Assembly: GCA_030429495.1 (NCBI GenBank)
Contig: JAUIFH010000002.1
Span: 124,001 to 188,000, forward strand
Length of the DNA: 64,000 nt
DNA from: Alphaproteobacteria bacterium
GTDB taxonomy: Bacteria > Pseudomonadota > Alphaproteobacteria > Rhodobacterales > Rhodobacteraceae
Direction: 5' to 3'
Positions within the stretch are counted from its first letter, which is position 1, and each line of letters starts with the position of its first letter. Below, piece after piece: positions 17,383 through 27,304 of this stretch. The notes under the pieces were generated by a model. The model did no database searches and was not told where the DNA came from. It saw nothing but the letters and a program-made list of their open reading frames with translations. The position numbers were made by a program, and so were the translations under genes.

Positions 17383-18648
17383 TCAGGCCGCCTTGCGCCG
17401 ACGGGGCCGGCGGCGTTTGCCAACAGCGGCGCCTTCGGGCTTTCCGCCGGCGGCCGGCTTGAAGCCGCGGCGCCGCGACGGGCCGGGCCGTGCAGCGGAC
17501 CGCCCGGCACCGACGCCGGTCGGCCGGGTGCCACTCGCGACCGGGATCTCGATCTTCATCAGCTTCTCGATCTGGCGCAGCAGATCGGCCTCGTCAGGCG
17601 CGCAGAACGCGATCGCCTCGCCCTCACGCCCGGCCCGCGCGGTGCGGCCGATGCGGTGGACATAGTTGTCGGGCACTTCCGGCAGATCGTAGTTGATCAC
17701 ATAGGCGACGCCCGGAATGTCGATCCCGCGCGCAGCAACGTCGGTCGCCACCAGCACTTTCACGCTGCCTTCGCGGAATGCCTTGATCGCGCGGTCGCGC
17801 TGACCCTGGCTCTTGTTGCCGTGGATCGAGGCGGCGTTGAAACCGTCCGCGACCAGACCGGTCATCAGCTTCTCCGCCCCGTGCTTGGTGCGCGAAAAGA
17901 CCAGCGTCAGCGCGCTGAGGTCGGCGCCGAGAATCTCGCGCAGCCGGTCGGGCTTCGCCGCCTTGTCGAGGAAGTGGACCGACTGAGTGACCTTGTCGGC
18001 GGCCTTGCCCGGAGGCGCCACCTGCACTCGCTGCGGGTTCGTCAGATAGGCGGCGCTCAACTCCTCCATCTGCTTCGGCATCGTGGCCGAAAACAGCATC
18101 GTCTGGCGCGGCGTGCCAAGGCGCGGCGCGATCTTGCGCAGCGCGTGGATGAAGCCGAGGTCGAGCATCTGATCCGCTTCGTCGAGGACGAGGTGACGCA
18201 CGGTGCCAAGGTCGACGGCGCGACGCTCCATCAGGTCGATAAGCCGGCCCGGGGTCGCAACCAGAATGTCGGTGCCGCGCGAAAGGAAGGCGATCTGCTT
18301 GCCGATGGACTGGCCGCCGACCACGGTTGAAACGTGGATGCGCGTCTTGCCGGTTAGGGTCCGCAGGTTCTCGGCGATCTGGTTCACCAGTTCCCGGGTC
18401 GGCGCGAGGATCAGCGCCTTGGCGGTTTTCGGTGCGGGCTTGCCTGGCGTGGCGAGCAGGTGGTTGACCAGCGGCAGGCCGAAGGCCAGCGTCTTGCCGG
18501 TGCCGGTCTGCGCAAGGCCGAGGATGTCATGACCATCCATGGCAAGCGGGATCGCCCGGCTCTGGATCGGGGTCGGCTGGGAAAGACCGGCGCGCTGAAG
18601 TGCCTCGTTAAGGGCCGGCGCAAGGCCGAGCATGTCGAAATCGAACAA
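17383..18648 (-). CDS. DEAD-box ATP-dependent RNA helicase (RhlE type)
   Basis: A 421-residue helicase with Q motif (QPTPIQSRAIP), motif I AQTGTGKT, motif II LDEADQMLD, motif III SAT and motif VI HRIGRTARAGR. An Arg/Lys-rich tail (RRRPRRRKAA) ends the protein, as in RhlE-type helicases that act on ribosome assembly or mRNA decay. A TTG at 18648 is chosen as start because AAAGGA lies 7 bp before it and the product then begins MFDFDMLGLAPAL; the next ATG is at 18633. The frame is open further upstream but without family similarity. Confidence 0.93.
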   Translation of the reverse strand: MFDFDMLGLAPALNEALQRAGLSQPTPIQSRAIPLAMDGHDILGLAQTGTGKTLAFGLPLVNHLLATPGKPAPKTAKALILAPTRELVNQIAENLRTLTGKTRIHVSTVVGGQSIGKQIAFLSRGTDILVATPGRLIDLMERRAVDLGTVRHLVLDEADQMLDLGFIHALRKIAPRLGTPRQTMLFSATMPKQMEELSAAYLTNPQRVQVAPPGKAADKVTQSVHFLDKAAKPDRLREILGADLSALTLVFSRTKHGAEKLMTGLVADGFNAASIHGNKSQGQRDRAIKAFREGSVKVLVATDVAARGIDIPGVAYVINYDLPEVPDNYVHRIGRTARAGREGEAIAFCAPDEADLLRQIEKLMKIEIPVASGTRPTGVGAGRSAARPGPSRRRGFKPAAGGKPEGAAVGKRRRPRRRKAA

Positions 18649-18939
18649 AGTGTATCCTTTCGCCGCGCGTATCTGCCGATGGGGCCGCGCGGTGTGTTGC
18701 ATGGCCGCGCGGGATGCGCGGCACACGAGGGTGCTGCAGGACCTCGGGACAGGAGAGCGTCTCTCGCCCCGTCCGGTCTTGCGTATCGAACCCTGCGTGA
18801 TGGGGAACTGGTGTTGAATGTGTCGCTGATGCACCGCCTTGTCGCGGTGCGGCTGTCTCACGCGGCAGCGCAGCATCGGGTTGCACATGGGCCTTTGGCG
18901 CGGCGGTGTCAAGCGGTTCCGTAACTGCCGCGCGTTGCG

Positions 18940-19566
18940 TCACATCTTCAGCACGCCGATGATCAGGCCCACCGCGATCAGCATCACGCCGGCACTGACA
19001 TTGATCCGCCAGAGCGCGCGCGGCGATTTCAGAAGGCCGCGCGCCTCGCTGACAAGAAGCGCGAGGAAGAGGTTGCCGACCAGCGGTACCAGCATGGATG
19101 CGGCGACGATTGCCGCGATATCCGGCCCGGTGATGTGCCGGAGGTCGAAGAAGCCCGGCAACACGCCCATGTAGAAAAGGACGGCTTTCGGATTGCCCAG
19201 GATCGCCGCGATCCCGGCCATGAAGCCCGCCCAACGCCCCGGCCGGGTAAGGCGGCTGTCGGTCGAGACCGGCTGGCCGGCGTGGCGGATGAGAAGGCCG
19301 CCCATGACGATGAAGACCGCCGCCGCGACATAGCGCATGACCGTCATGAACGCGTCGAACTGGTCGACGATCCAGGCAAGCCCGAAGATCGCGACAAGCG
19401 GCCAGAGCAGGTCGCCGATCGTCACGCCGACCGCCAGAGGCCAGGCGCTGGCGAAGCCGCCCGTCAGGGCGCGCGCTGTGATCGCGACCCAGACCGGGCC
19501 GGGGGTGAGCCACAGAAGGCCGACCGCGCCGGCATAGAGAAGAAGGGAAATGAGCGTCACGGTCAT
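18940..19566 (-). CDS. LysE family amino-acid exporter
   Basis: A 208-residue membrane protein with about six hydrophobic segments and the LysE/RhtB signature near the N-terminus (LLWLTPGPVWVAITARALTGG). NPKAVLFYMGVLPGF in the middle is also typical. It would export amino acids or similar metabolites across the inner membrane. The substrate cannot be read from the sequence. It is a single gene between the helicase and VOC genes. Confidence 0.9.
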   Translation of the reverse strand: MTVTLISLLLYAGAVGLLWLTPGPVWVAITARALTGGFASAWPLAVGVTIGDLLWPLVAIFGLAWIVDQFDAFMTVMRYVAAAVFIVMGGLLIRHAGQPVSTDSRLTRPGRWAGFMAGIAAILGNPKAVLFYMGVLPGFFDLRHITGPDIAAIVAASMLVPLVGNLFLALLVSEARGLLKSPRALWRINVSAGVMLIAVGLIIGVLKM

Positions 19567-19627
19567 GATGGTGGTCGGCGCGCTGTAGATACGGTGTTAC
19601 TACGATGTCGTTACGCTGGCTGTACGC

Positions 19628-20068
19628 TTACCCGACGTCCGCCACACGCGAAATATTCAGCGATCCGTCCGGTTCGAGCGGCCAGAAAGGGTTCATCGCG
19701 ACCTCCCAGACATGGCCGTCGGGATCAGCGTAGTAGCCGGAATAACCGCCCCAGAAGACCTTCTCCGGCCGCTTCATCGGCTCCGCCCCGGCGGCCACCG
19801 CGGCGCCCCAGGCGGCATCGACCTCGGCCTCCGTCGGGAAGTTCTGGGCAAGCGTCATCGCCCCGGTCCCCAGCATCGTGCCCGGCCGTCCCTGATCGGC
19901 GGCGAGGTCGGATTTTCCGAACAATCCCAGCACCATACCATTTATCTGATAGAAGACGACGGCCTCCTCCGCCTGCGTCGGAACCCAGCTGAGCGCCTCG
20001 TAGAAGGCACGTGACCGGGCAAGATCGCCGACACCGAGAGTGATAAGGGTGACGCGTTGCGGTGTCAT
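19628..20068 (-). CDS. VOC (glyoxalase/bleomycin-resistance fold) protein
   Basis: A 146-residue protein of the vicinal-oxygen-chelate fold with two beta-alpha-beta-beta-beta modules: RVTLITLGVGDLARSRAFYE at the N-terminus and GYSGYYADPDGHVWEVAMNP in the C-terminal half. The conserved Asp-Pro-Asp-Gly-His and Glu of the second module are present. The substrate is unknown. Its start overlaps the recF stop by 4 bp, so it is cotranscribed with recF. Confidence 0.88.
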   Translation of the reverse strand: MTPQRVTLITLGVGDLARSRAFYEALSWVPTQAEEAVVFYQINGMVLGLFGKSDLAADQGRPGTMLGTGAMTLAQNFPTEAEVDAAWGAAVAAGAEPMKRPEKVFWGGYSGYYADPDGHVWEVAMNPFWPLEPDGSLNISRVADVG

Positions 20069-21192
20069 GTCCCGGTCCTTTCCGTTACGAGCGATAGTCC
20101 CTCATCGTCTCTGACTTCGAAGTGCTGCGCGCGCGACCCGAGCGTGTCGAACAGCTCCGCCCCCGTTCCCGTCATGAACGCCTGCGCACCAAGCGCGCAG
20201 ATTTCATCATAGAGCGCCCCCCGACGCCCCTCATCAAGATGCGCCGCGACCTCGTCGAGCAGCAGGACCGGCGGCGCCCCGAAATCCTCGGCCAGCGCAC
20301 GCGCCCCAGCCAGGACGAGCGAGATCAGCAGCGCCTTCTGCTCCCCGGTCGATGCCTGCGCCGCCGGAACGCCCTTGGCGGCATAGACCGCGCCGAGGTC
20401 GGCGCGATGCGGGCCGACGAGGGTCCGGCCGGCGGCCATGTCCCGTGCACGACCCGCCGCGAGGGCATCGCCAAGTTCTTCCGCTGACGTCGGAAAATCC
20501 TCTTCCTCCGGCCCAAGCAGCGTCAGTTCCGCCGCCGGGAAGACCGTTCCGGCTTCGCCCTGCGCGCTGACGACACGCGCGATCGTTGTTGCCCGGTTCG
20601 CCTGGATCAACGCGCCGGCCTCCGCCATCTGCACCTCGAGCGCGCCGTACCAGCCGGGATCGCGCACGTCGTCCTTCAGAAGCCGGTTGCGCTCCCGCAT
20701 CGCCTTCTCGTAGGTCAGCGCAGCTTCGGCATGGCCCGGCTCAAACGACAGGACCATGCGGTCGAGAAACCGGCGCCGCCCGTCGGCGCCCTCGATCCAC
20801 AGCCGATCCATCGCCGGCACCAACCACTGCATACGGGCGATGCGCCCGAGCGCTGCCTGCGATGCAGGTTTGCCGTCGATCTCGACGCTACGGCTCATGC
20901 CCGGCTCGGCGAAGGTCGCGACCTCATGGTTCTGGTGCAGGCTGACAAGTTCGGCTTTCAGCTTCCAGCCAAGCGCCTCCGGCCGCCGCGCGATCTCGTC
21001 CGGTCCGGCGCGGCGCAGTCCGCGGCCGGGCGACAGAAGCGAGACCGCTTCAAGGATATTGGTCTTGCCCGCCCCGTTCGGCCCATAGATCGCGACGGGC
21101 CGGCCGTCGAAGGCCAGTTCCGTCCGCCGATGCGACCGGAAATGCGACAGGAGAAGCGATGTGACGGCAAGGGTCCGCACTCCGGCCGGCAC
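20065..21192 (-). CDS. recF: DNA replication and repair protein RecF
   Basis: A 375-residue SMC-like ATPase with Walker A YGPNGAGKTN (residues 36-45), signature region STGEQKALL and Walker B LLLDEVAAHLDE. RecF loads RecA at single-strand gaps with RecO and RecR. The start is a GTG; a second GTG 12 bp downstream is possible. The gene follows dnaN by 48 bp, in the widespread dnaA-dnaN-recF order. Confidence 0.97.
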   Translation of the reverse strand: MPAGVRTLAVTSLLLSHFRSHRRTELAFDGRPVAIYGPNGAGKTNILEAVSLLSPGRGLRRAGPDEIARRPEALGWKLKAELVSLHQNHEVATFAEPGMSRSVEIDGKPASQAALGRIARMQWLVPAMDRLWIEGADGRRRFLDRMVLSFEPGHAEAALTYEKAMRERNRLLKDDVRDPGWYGALEVQMAEAGALIQANRATTIARVVSAQGEAGTVFPAAELTLLGPEEEDFPTSAEELGDALAAGRARDMAAGRTLVGPHRADLGAVYAAKGVPAAQASTGEQKALLISLVLAGARALAEDFGAPPVLLLDEVAAHLDEGRRGALYDEICALGAQAFMTGTGAELFDTLGSRAQHFEVRDDEGLSLVTERTGT

Positions 21193-21216
21193 CTTCCACT
21201 TGGGTCAAATATCCCC

Positions 21217-21231
21217 GCCGGAGGCTCCGGC
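21217..21231. terminator. short hairpin between dnaN and recF
   Basis: GCCGGAGGCTCCGGC is a perfect 7-bp inverted repeat with one unpaired base. It lies just downstream of the dnaN stop and before recF. There is no T-run on either strand, so it may only attenuate or stabilise mRNA. Confidence 0.3.
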
Positions 21232-21240
21232 GAAGCCGGA

Positions 21241-22359
21241 TCAGACGCGCATCGGCATGACGACGTAGACCGCCGACGTGTCGTTGCCCTCGCGCATCAG
21301 CGTCGGATCGCCCGAGGAGTTGAACAGAAACACCGCGTTTTCACGATCCACCTGGCTGGCGATTTCCAGAAGGTACTTGGCGTTGAACCCGATCTCCAGC
21401 CGTTCGTCGCCATAGGCGACGGCTAGTTCCTCCTCGGCCGCGCCTGCATCGGGCGCGTTGACCGACAGGACCAGCCGGTCCTCGTCAAGCTGCAGCTTCA
21501 CCGCGCGCGAACGCTCGGACGAAACCGTCGCGACGCGGTCCACGGCCTTCGCGAACTCGGCCGCATCGACTTCCAGCCTGCGGGTATTCGCCGCCGGGAT
21601 GACGCGGGTATAGTCCGGGAAAGTCCCGTCGATCACCTTGGAGGTAAGCGTGATCGCCGGTGTCGCAAAGCGCACCTTCGTCTCGGAAACCGAGACGGCG
21701 ATCTGCATCTCGTCATCATCCAGAAGCTTGCGCAATTCACCCACCGTCTTGCGCGGCACGATCACGCCGGGCATCTCGGCGGCACCCGCGGGCAGGGCCG
21801 CGTCGATGCGGGCCAGACGATGACCGTCGGTCGCCACGCAGCGAAGAACCTGGCCGTCCTCACCTTGCGAGACATGCATGTAGACGCCGTTGAGGTAGTA
21901 GCGGGTTTCCTCGGTCGAGATCGCGAATTTCGACTTGTCGAACAGTCGGCGCAGCACCGCCGCGGGGGCCGAGAAATTCGCTGTGTATTCCGACGAGGCC
22001 ATCACCGGAAAGTCCTCTTTCGGCAGCGTGGCGAGCGAGAACATGGATCGCCCCGTCTCGACCGTCAGCCGGCCCGACGCCGCATCGTCGGTCAGTTGCA
22101 CCAATGCCCCGTCCGGCAGCTTGCGAACGATTTCGTGCAGAGTCACCGCAGACACGGTGGTAGCGCCGGCGCGCTCGACCTGCGCGGATGCCTTGTCGAC
22201 AACTTCGATGTCAAGATCGGTGGCGCGGAAGCTGACCGTGTCGCCCTCGGCCTCGATCAGCACATTGGCGAGGATCGGGATCGTGTTGCGCCGCTCCACG
22301 ACCGATTGCGCCTGGCCCACCGCCTTCAGAAGCGTTGCGCGCTCGATGCTGATCTTCAT
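21241..22359 (-). CDS. dnaN: DNA polymerase III sliding clamp (beta)
   Basis: A 372-residue beta clamp, full length, with three repeated clamp domains. The start MKISIERATLLKAVGQAQSV and the end YVVMPMRV are characteristic. It forms the ring that tethers polymerase III. ATG 22359 is chosen over an upstream ATG (22416) because the family begins MKIS and GAGGGG lies upstream of it. It follows dnaA by 114 bp. Confidence 0.98.
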   Translation of the reverse strand: MKISIERATLLKAVGQAQSVVERRNTIPILANVLIEAEGDTVSFRATDLDIEVVDKASAQVERAGATTVSAVTLHEIVRKLPDGALVQLTDDAASGRLTVETGRSMFSLATLPKEDFPVMASSEYTANFSAPAAVLRRLFDKSKFAISTEETRYYLNGVYMHVSQGEDGQVLRCVATDGHRLARIDAALPAGAAEMPGVIVPRKTVGELRKLLDDDEMQIAVSVSETKVRFATPAITLTSKVIDGTFPDYTRVIPAANTRRLEVDAAEFAKAVDRVATVSSERSRAVKLQLDEDRLVLSVNAPDAGAAEEELAVAYGDERLEIGFNAKYLLEIASQVDRENAVFLFNSSGDPTLMREGNDTSAVYVVMPMRV

Positions 22360-22473
22360 GTCTGTCCCCTCAGGTCGCCGGGAGGGGAAAGGTAACAACT
22401 TTCCCCCGAGGCTCAAGAATTTTCGGGAATGTCCAATGGAATGGACAGGGGGTCAAGGCCGGTTCGTGCGGGC

Positions 22474-23832
22474 CTAACCTTCGAGGAGGCGGCGCAACAG
22501 GTCGATATCCTCGGCCAGCTGGCCGTCGGTCGCCTTCAGCTCCTCGACCTTGCGGATACCGTGCATGATCGTGGTGTGGTCGCGCCCGCCGAAGCGACGG
22601 CCGATATCCGGCAATGACCGCGTGGTCAGCGTCTTGGCGAGGTACATCGCCACCTGCCGTGGCCGGGCGATGGTTCGGACCCGCTTTGGCCCGATCATGT
22701 CCGACAGGCGGATGTTGTAGTGCTCGGCCACCTTGCGCTGAATCTCTTCGATCGTGACCTTGCGGTCGGAGGCGCGCAGCACATCGGCCAGGCAATCCTG
22801 CGCCAGTTCAAGCGTGATCTCGCGTCCGACGAGCGAGGCGAAAGCGAAGAGGCGGGTCAGCGCGCCCTCGAGGACGCGGACATTCGTCGTGATCCGGTGG
22901 GCGAGGAATTCCAGAACGCCGTTGGCAAGCTTCAGATCGGAATACTTGCCGCGATAGTATTCGGCCTTCTGCTGCAGGATGCCGAGGCGCAATTCGTAGT
23001 CGGTAGGATGCAGGTCGACGACAAGGCCGCACTGCAGGCGGCTCTTGATCCGTTCCTCCAGATCCTTGATTTCACCCGGTGCCCGGTCGGCAGAGATGAC
23101 GATTTGCTTGTTCTGATCGACGAGCGCGTTGAACGTGTGGAAGAACTCCTCCTGCGTCGAATCCTTGCCCGCGATGAACTGCACGTCATCGACCATAAGG
23201 ACATCGACCGAGCGGAACATCTCCTTGAAGCCCATGATCTCCTTTTCGCGGAGCGCCTGGACGAAGCGATACATGAACTGCTCGGCCGAAAGGTAGAGAA
23301 CGCGCAAATGCGGCTGACGGGTCTGAAGCTCATGTGCGATGGCGTGCATCAGGTGCGTCTTGCCGAGGCCGACGCCGCCGTAGAGGAACAGCGGGTTGAA
23401 ATCGACGCGGCCGCCCTCGGCGACCCTGCGCGCCGCCGCATGAGCCAGTTCATTGGGCTTGCCGACGACGAAACTGTCGAAGGTGAAGCGGGAATCGAGG
23501 GGGGCGCCGGGAAGATCGTCGTTCGCGCTGGCAGCGGCTTGCGCCGGCCTGGTCCACTGCGGGGCAGGGCGTGCTTTCGGCGCGCCTTTGGTTGTCGCGA
23601 CGTGAAGTTCCACGCGCTCCACATGCTCGCCGGCCTTTTCGAGGTAGAGGCGAATCTGCTCGGCGAAGTTGCGCGACACCCAGTCGCGCATGAACTTGGT
23701 GGGCACCTCGAATGAGGCCGTGCCGTCCGCCAGACGCACCAGTTTCAGGGGTTCGATCCAAGAGGTGAAGTTGTTCTTGCCGACGGCCTTGCGAAGTTCA
23801 TCGCGCACTTGCCCCCAAGATTCGTCTGTCAT
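22474..23832 (-). CDS. dnaA: chromosomal replication initiator DnaA
   Basis: A 452-residue DnaA. Domain I is at residues 1-80. A Pro/Ala-rich linker follows, then the AAA+ domain with Walker A GGVGLGKT (152-159), Walker B DVLMVDDVQF and a sensor region. Domain IV ends with the DNA-binding signature FGGRDHTTIMHGIRKVEEL. It opens the chromosome origin. dnaN and recF follow on the same strand. No cluster of DnaA boxes was seen around it, so oriC is probably elsewhere. Confidence 0.98.
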   Translation of the reverse strand: MTDESWGQVRDELRKAVGKNNFTSWIEPLKLVRLADGTASFEVPTKFMRDWVSRNFAEQIRLYLEKAGEHVERVELHVATTKGAPKARPAPQWTRPAQAAASANDDLPGAPLDSRFTFDSFVVGKPNELAHAAARRVAEGGRVDFNPLFLYGGVGLGKTHLMHAIAHELQTRQPHLRVLYLSAEQFMYRFVQALREKEIMGFKEMFRSVDVLMVDDVQFIAGKDSTQEEFFHTFNALVDQNKQIVISADRAPGEIKDLEERIKSRLQCGLVVDLHPTDYELRLGILQQKAEYYRGKYSDLKLANGVLEFLAHRITTNVRVLEGALTRLFAFASLVGREITLELAQDCLADVLRASDRKVTIEEIQRKVAEHYNIRLSDMIGPKRVRTIARPRQVAMYLAKTLTTRSLPDIGRRFGGRDHTTIMHGIRKVEELKATDGQLAEDIDLLRRLLEG

Positions 23833-24303
23833 TTTTGTTTACCCGGTCTTTCATCACTGTCCCGAACGCGGACCTCGCCCACGGCCGCAATTGGTGGCGA
23901 TACAGACCGTCGGCACTCATCAGCAGACAGACAGAACACGGAACGGCAGCTCCGGCTCTGTCCGCTTCCACTGGAAGCGCGGGTACTTTGGACACGGCAG
24001 CGATCAAGCCAATGGAAAGCCCCCATAGCTCAACCTCGCCCGAAGCGCCGGCACGGATGCAGACGCCCGAGATAAACCAGCCGCGCCGCCTATGTCGGCG
24101 CAGCAAATGGTCCGGCAGTTACAGCATCTGCCCGAACCAGCGGTTACCGCATGTCCCCCCAGGACGATGTGAATCGCAAGCTGACGCTAGCAAGGGCCGG
24201 GAAGAGCCCGCAATAGAACTTCGCGCTTGACTCATCCTTTGTCGCAGCGAATCCGACGGCCTGTGCAAATCGGGCACAGATTGATCACGAACGTCCCAAA
24301 ATG
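23833..24303. other. 471-bp intergenic region between dnaA and rpsT
   Basis: The region holds the dnaA promoter and leader on the minus strand. No reading frame is convincing. No DnaA box (TTATCCACA or close variant) and no AT-rich stretch were seen, so it does not look like an origin. Confidence 0.5.
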
Positions 24304-24334
24304 CAAAAAAGGCGCAACCGAGGTTGCGCCTTCC
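24304..24334 (-). terminator. intrinsic terminator of rpsT
   Basis: On the minus strand, GGCGCAACC pairs with GGTTGCGCC around a two-base loop and is followed by TTTTTT. It lies 23 bp after the rpsT stop and is a classic rho-independent terminator. Confidence 0.93.
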
Positions 24335-24356
24335 GATAGTACTGCTGGCCGCTCGA

Positions 24357-24623
24357 TCAGGCGGTCAGGGCCTTCACACGGGACGTGAGGCGCGACATCT
24401 TGCGCGCTGCGGTGTTCTTGTGGAGCACGCCTTTGGTGACGCCGCGGGCCAGTTCCGGCTGGGCTTCACGCAGGGCGGCTGCTGCCGATTCCTGGTTTCC
24501 GGAGGCGATCGCCTCTTCGACCTTGCGAAGATAGGTGCGAATCCGCGAACGACGGGCTTTGTTGATATCCTGACGACGCTCGGCCTGGCGGGCGCGTTTC
24601 TTGGACTGGGGCGTATTGGCCAT
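24357..24623 (-). CDS. rpsT: 30S ribosomal protein S20
   Basis: An 88-residue, Lys/Arg-rich helical protein starting [18 protein letters not shown] with the S20 pattern [14 protein letters not shown] near the end. It binds 16S rRNA early in 30S assembly. It is followed by a strong terminator and is transcribed toward dnaA. It is a single gene. Confidence 0.97.
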   Translation of the reverse strand: MANTPQSKKRARQAERRQDINKARRSRIRTYLRKVEEAIASGNQESAAAALREAQPELARGVTKGVLHKNTAARKMSRLTSRVKALTA

Positions 24624-24773
24624 ATGTGGTTTCCCAACTTCCGGGTTTGTTTCGATACCTAAGCGCGAAAAAACCCGGGTTCCCAGTGAACCGGTCGATT
24701 CTAGCCTGAGCGGGCTCCACGCGCATGTGACCGCGCCCCCTTAAGGGAAAACGCTGGCAAAGGAAAGAGGTTT

Positions 24774-25550
24774 TCAGCGGTCGCGGAACTGCGGCTGGCG
24801 CTTTTCGAGGAACGCGCTCATGCCTTCCTTCTGATCCTCGGTCGCGAAGAGCGCGTGGAAAAGCCGGCGTTCGAACAGAATGCCCTCGCGCAGGGTCGTC
24901 TCGTAGCTGCGGTTCACGGCTTCCTTCACCGCCATCGCCGTGAGAGCCGATTTCTCGGCGATCTTGCGTGCCGCCGCCATCGCCTCGGGGATCAGCTTGT
25001 TGGCAGGGACCACACGGCTGACAAGGCCCGCGCGCTCGGCTTCCGCAGCGTCCATGAAGCGCCCGGTCAGGTGCATGTCCATCGACTTCGACTTGCCGAC
25101 GAAGCGGGTCAGGCGCTGCGTGCCGCCGATGCCGGCCACGACACCGAGGTTGATCTCGGGCTGGCCGAACTTCGCTGTATCGGCGGCGATGATGAAGTCG
25201 CACATCATCGCCAGTTCGCAGCCGCCACCAAGCGCATAGCCAGCGACCGCCGCGATGATCGGCTTGCGGCATTTCAGGATCGGGTCGGTGCTGCCACCAA
25301 AGAGGTCGGACGTGAAGACGTCGACAAAACTCTTCTCTGCCATCTCCTTGATGTCGGCGCCGGCGGCAAAGGCCTTTTCCGACCCCGTCAGGACGATGCA
25401 GCGCACCTTGTCATTGGCATCCGCCGCGTTCAGCGCGTCGCCCAGCTCTTCAACAAGCTTTGAGTTCAGCGCATTCAGCGCGTCGGCCCGGTTCAGCCGG
25501 ATCAGTGCGACGTAGTCTTCGATCTCGACGATCAAGGTCTCGTAGGCCAT
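24774..25550 (-). CDS. enoyl-CoA hydratase
   Basis: A 258-residue crotonase-fold enzyme. The oxyanion-hole segments [11 protein letters not shown] and [12 protein letters not shown] are present, and so are both catalytic glutamates, Glu112 (GGGCE) and Glu132 (GQPE). It would hydrate trans-2-enoyl-CoA in fatty-acid or amino-acid breakdown. Length and motifs match short-chain enoyl-CoA hydratases. It is a single gene between rpsT and mutM. Confidence 0.93.
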   Translation of the reverse strand: MAYETLIVEIEDYVALIRLNRADALNALNSKLVEELGDALNAADANDKVRCIVLTGSEKAFAAGADIKEMAEKSFVDVFTSDLFGGSTDPILKCRKPIIAAVAGYALGGGCELAMMCDFIIAADTAKFGQPEINLGVVAGIGGTQRLTRFVGKSKSMDMHLTGRFMDAAEAERAGLVSRVVPANKLIPEAMAAARKIAEKSALTAMAVKEAVNRSYETTLREGILFERRLFHALFATEDQKEGMSAFLEKRQPQFRDR

Positions 25551-25612
25551 GGAAGCGGTGCCTTTCTGATGGTGCGGGGCCGAGTCCTACCAGTCCGACC
25601 GGAGGGATCAAG

Positions 25613-26464
25613 TCATCTTTGGCATCTCGGGCAGAAGAAAGTGGAGCGCCCGGACTGTACGATTCGCGCGACCGTGCCGTCGCAGCCTGACGTGGCGCAT
25701 GGCCTACCTTCGCGGTCATATGCGCGGAACGCGTGCTGGAAGTAGCCAAGCTCCCCGTCGGTCTGCCGGTAGTCGCGCAGGGACGATCCGCCCGCCTCGA
25801 TCGCCTCGCCAAGAACGTCCCGGATGATCGGGACCAATCCGGCGACCCGCGCCGTCGCGATCCGGCCTGCCTTGCGGCGGGGGTCGATTCCGGCCCGGTG
25901 CAGAACTTCGCAGACATAGATATTACCCAGCCCGGCCACGATCTTCTGATCGAGAAGGGCGGTCTTGACCGGCGCGTTGCGCCTCCGCAGCCGGTCGACG
26001 AGATAGTCCTCGTTGAACGCGTTGCCGAGCGGCTCCGGCCCGATGTCGCGGAGGAGCCAGTGCTCCTCCGCCCGCGCCGTTTCCATCAGGTCCATGGCGC
26101 CGAAGCGGCGGGCATCGTTGAAGGTGACGCGGGCGCCGCCTTCCATCTCGAACACGACATGATCGTGTTTCGATGGGGCGGGATGTTCGTGATGGAATTG
26201 GCCCACGACCCGGCCAGAGATCAGGATCCGCCCCGACATGCCGAGATGGATGAGCAGCGTCTCGCCGCTGGAAAGGTCGGCGAGGATGTATTTCGACCGC
26301 CGCCGCAGGGATGTGACCCGCGCACCGGTCAGCCTGTCCGCCATCCGTTCCGGCAGCGGAAAGCGCAGATCCGGCCGCCGGATATCGGCGGCGGCGATCA
26401 CCTGACCCTCCATCACCGGCAGCAGGCCCCGGCGCACGGTTTCGACCTCGGGCAGTTCGGGCAT
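25613..26464 (-). CDS. mutM: formamidopyrimidine-DNA glycosylase
   Basis: A 283-residue Fpg/MutM. It starts [14 protein letters not shown], giving catalytic Pro2 and Glu3 after Met removal. The [22 protein letters not shown] block (catalytic Lys) follows, then the H2TH region and a C-terminal Cys4 zinc finger ([14 protein letters not shown]). It removes 8-oxoguanine and ring-opened purines. It is divergent from ubiE with 86 bp between the starts. Confidence 0.97.
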   Translation of the reverse strand: MPELPEVETVRRGLLPVMEGQVIAAADIRRPDLRFPLPERMADRLTGARVTSLRRRSKYILADLSSGETLLIHLGMSGRILISGRVVGQFHHEHPAPSKHDHVVFEMEGGARVTFNDARRFGAMDLMETARAEEHWLLRDIGPEPLGNAFNEDYLVDRLRRRNAPVKTALLDQKIVAGLGNIYVCEVLHRAGIDPRRKAGRIATARVAGLVPIIRDVLGEAIEAGGSSLRDYRQTDGELGYFQHAFRAYDREGRPCATSGCDGTVARIVQSGRSTFFCPRCQR

Positions 26465-26550
26465 CGTCCCATCCGGTGCGTGAACGCCGCATTGTCTCTG
26501 CGGCCAAGGCTTCTATAAGGAAGACGAGTTCCACCGGACGGCAAGGGCCA

Positions 26551-27303
26551 ATGACCGAAAGCGATACCCGCACGACCCATTTCGGGTTCCGGAGCGTCCC
26601 CGAGGGCGAAAAGGCCGGCATGGTCCACGGTGTCTTCACCCGCGTGGCCAACAAGTACGACGTCATGAACGATGTGATGTCGGTCGGTATCCACCGGCTC
26701 TGGAAGGACGCAATGATGGACTGGCTGGCACCCCGGCCGGGTCAGCGGTTGCTCGACGTCGCCGGCGGCACCGGAGACATCGCCTTCCGGTTCCTGAAAC
26801 GCGCTCCGGGTGCGACGGCAACCGTTCTCGACATGACCGAGTCGATGCTGATCGAGGGCCAGAAGCGGGCCGAGGCGGAAAACCTCGCCGACAGCCTCGA
26901 CTGGATCGTCGGCGACGCGATGGCTCTGCCGTTCGAGGCGAACACCTTCGATACCTACACGATCAGCTTCGGTATCCGGAACGTGACCCGCATCCCCGAC
27001 GCTTTGGCCGAGGCCTACCGGGTGCTGAAACCCGGCGGGCGGCTGATGGTGCTGGAGTTCAGCCAGTTGCCCAACCCGGCGATGCAATGGGCGTACGACC
27101 GCTATTCCTTCAACGTCATCCCGGTGATGGGCCAGATCGTCGCGAATGACCGCGACAGCTACCAGTATCTTGTCGAGTCGATCCGCAAGTTTCCCGATCA
27201 GGACAGCTTTGCCACGATGATCCGCGCGGCCGGGTTCGATCAGGTGAAATACCGCAATCTCACGATGGGCGTCGCGGCGCTCCATTCCGGCTGGAAGATC
27301 TGA
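26551..27303 (+). CDS. ubiE: ubiquinone biosynthesis C-methyltransferase UbiE
   Basis: A 250-residue class I SAM methyltransferase with [15 protein letters not shown] (SAM-binding), [15 protein letters not shown] and the UbiE signatures [17 protein letters not shown] and [14 protein letters not shown]. It C-methylates the ubiquinone (and possibly menaquinone) precursor. The ATG at 26551 fits the family start ([13 protein letters not shown]). ubiB starts one base after its stop. Confidence 0.97.
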   Translation: MTESDTRTTHFGFRSVPEGEKAGMVHGVFTRVANKYDVMNDVMSVGIHRLWKDAMMDWLAPRPGQRLLDVAGGTGDIAFRFLKRAPGATATVLDMTESMLIEGQKRAEAENLADSLDWIVGDAMALPFEANTFDTYTISFGIRNVTRIPDALAEAYRVLKPGGRLMVLEFSQLPNPAMQWAYDRYSFNVIPVMGQIVANDRDSYQYLVESIRKFPDQDSFATMIRAAGFDQVKYRNLTMGVAALHSGWKI

Positions 27304-27304
27304 C

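Noticed and set aside
23833-24303. Possible oriC next to dnaA
   Set aside because: No DnaA-box cluster and no AT-rich segment were found, and rhodobacterial origins are not always beside dnaA.
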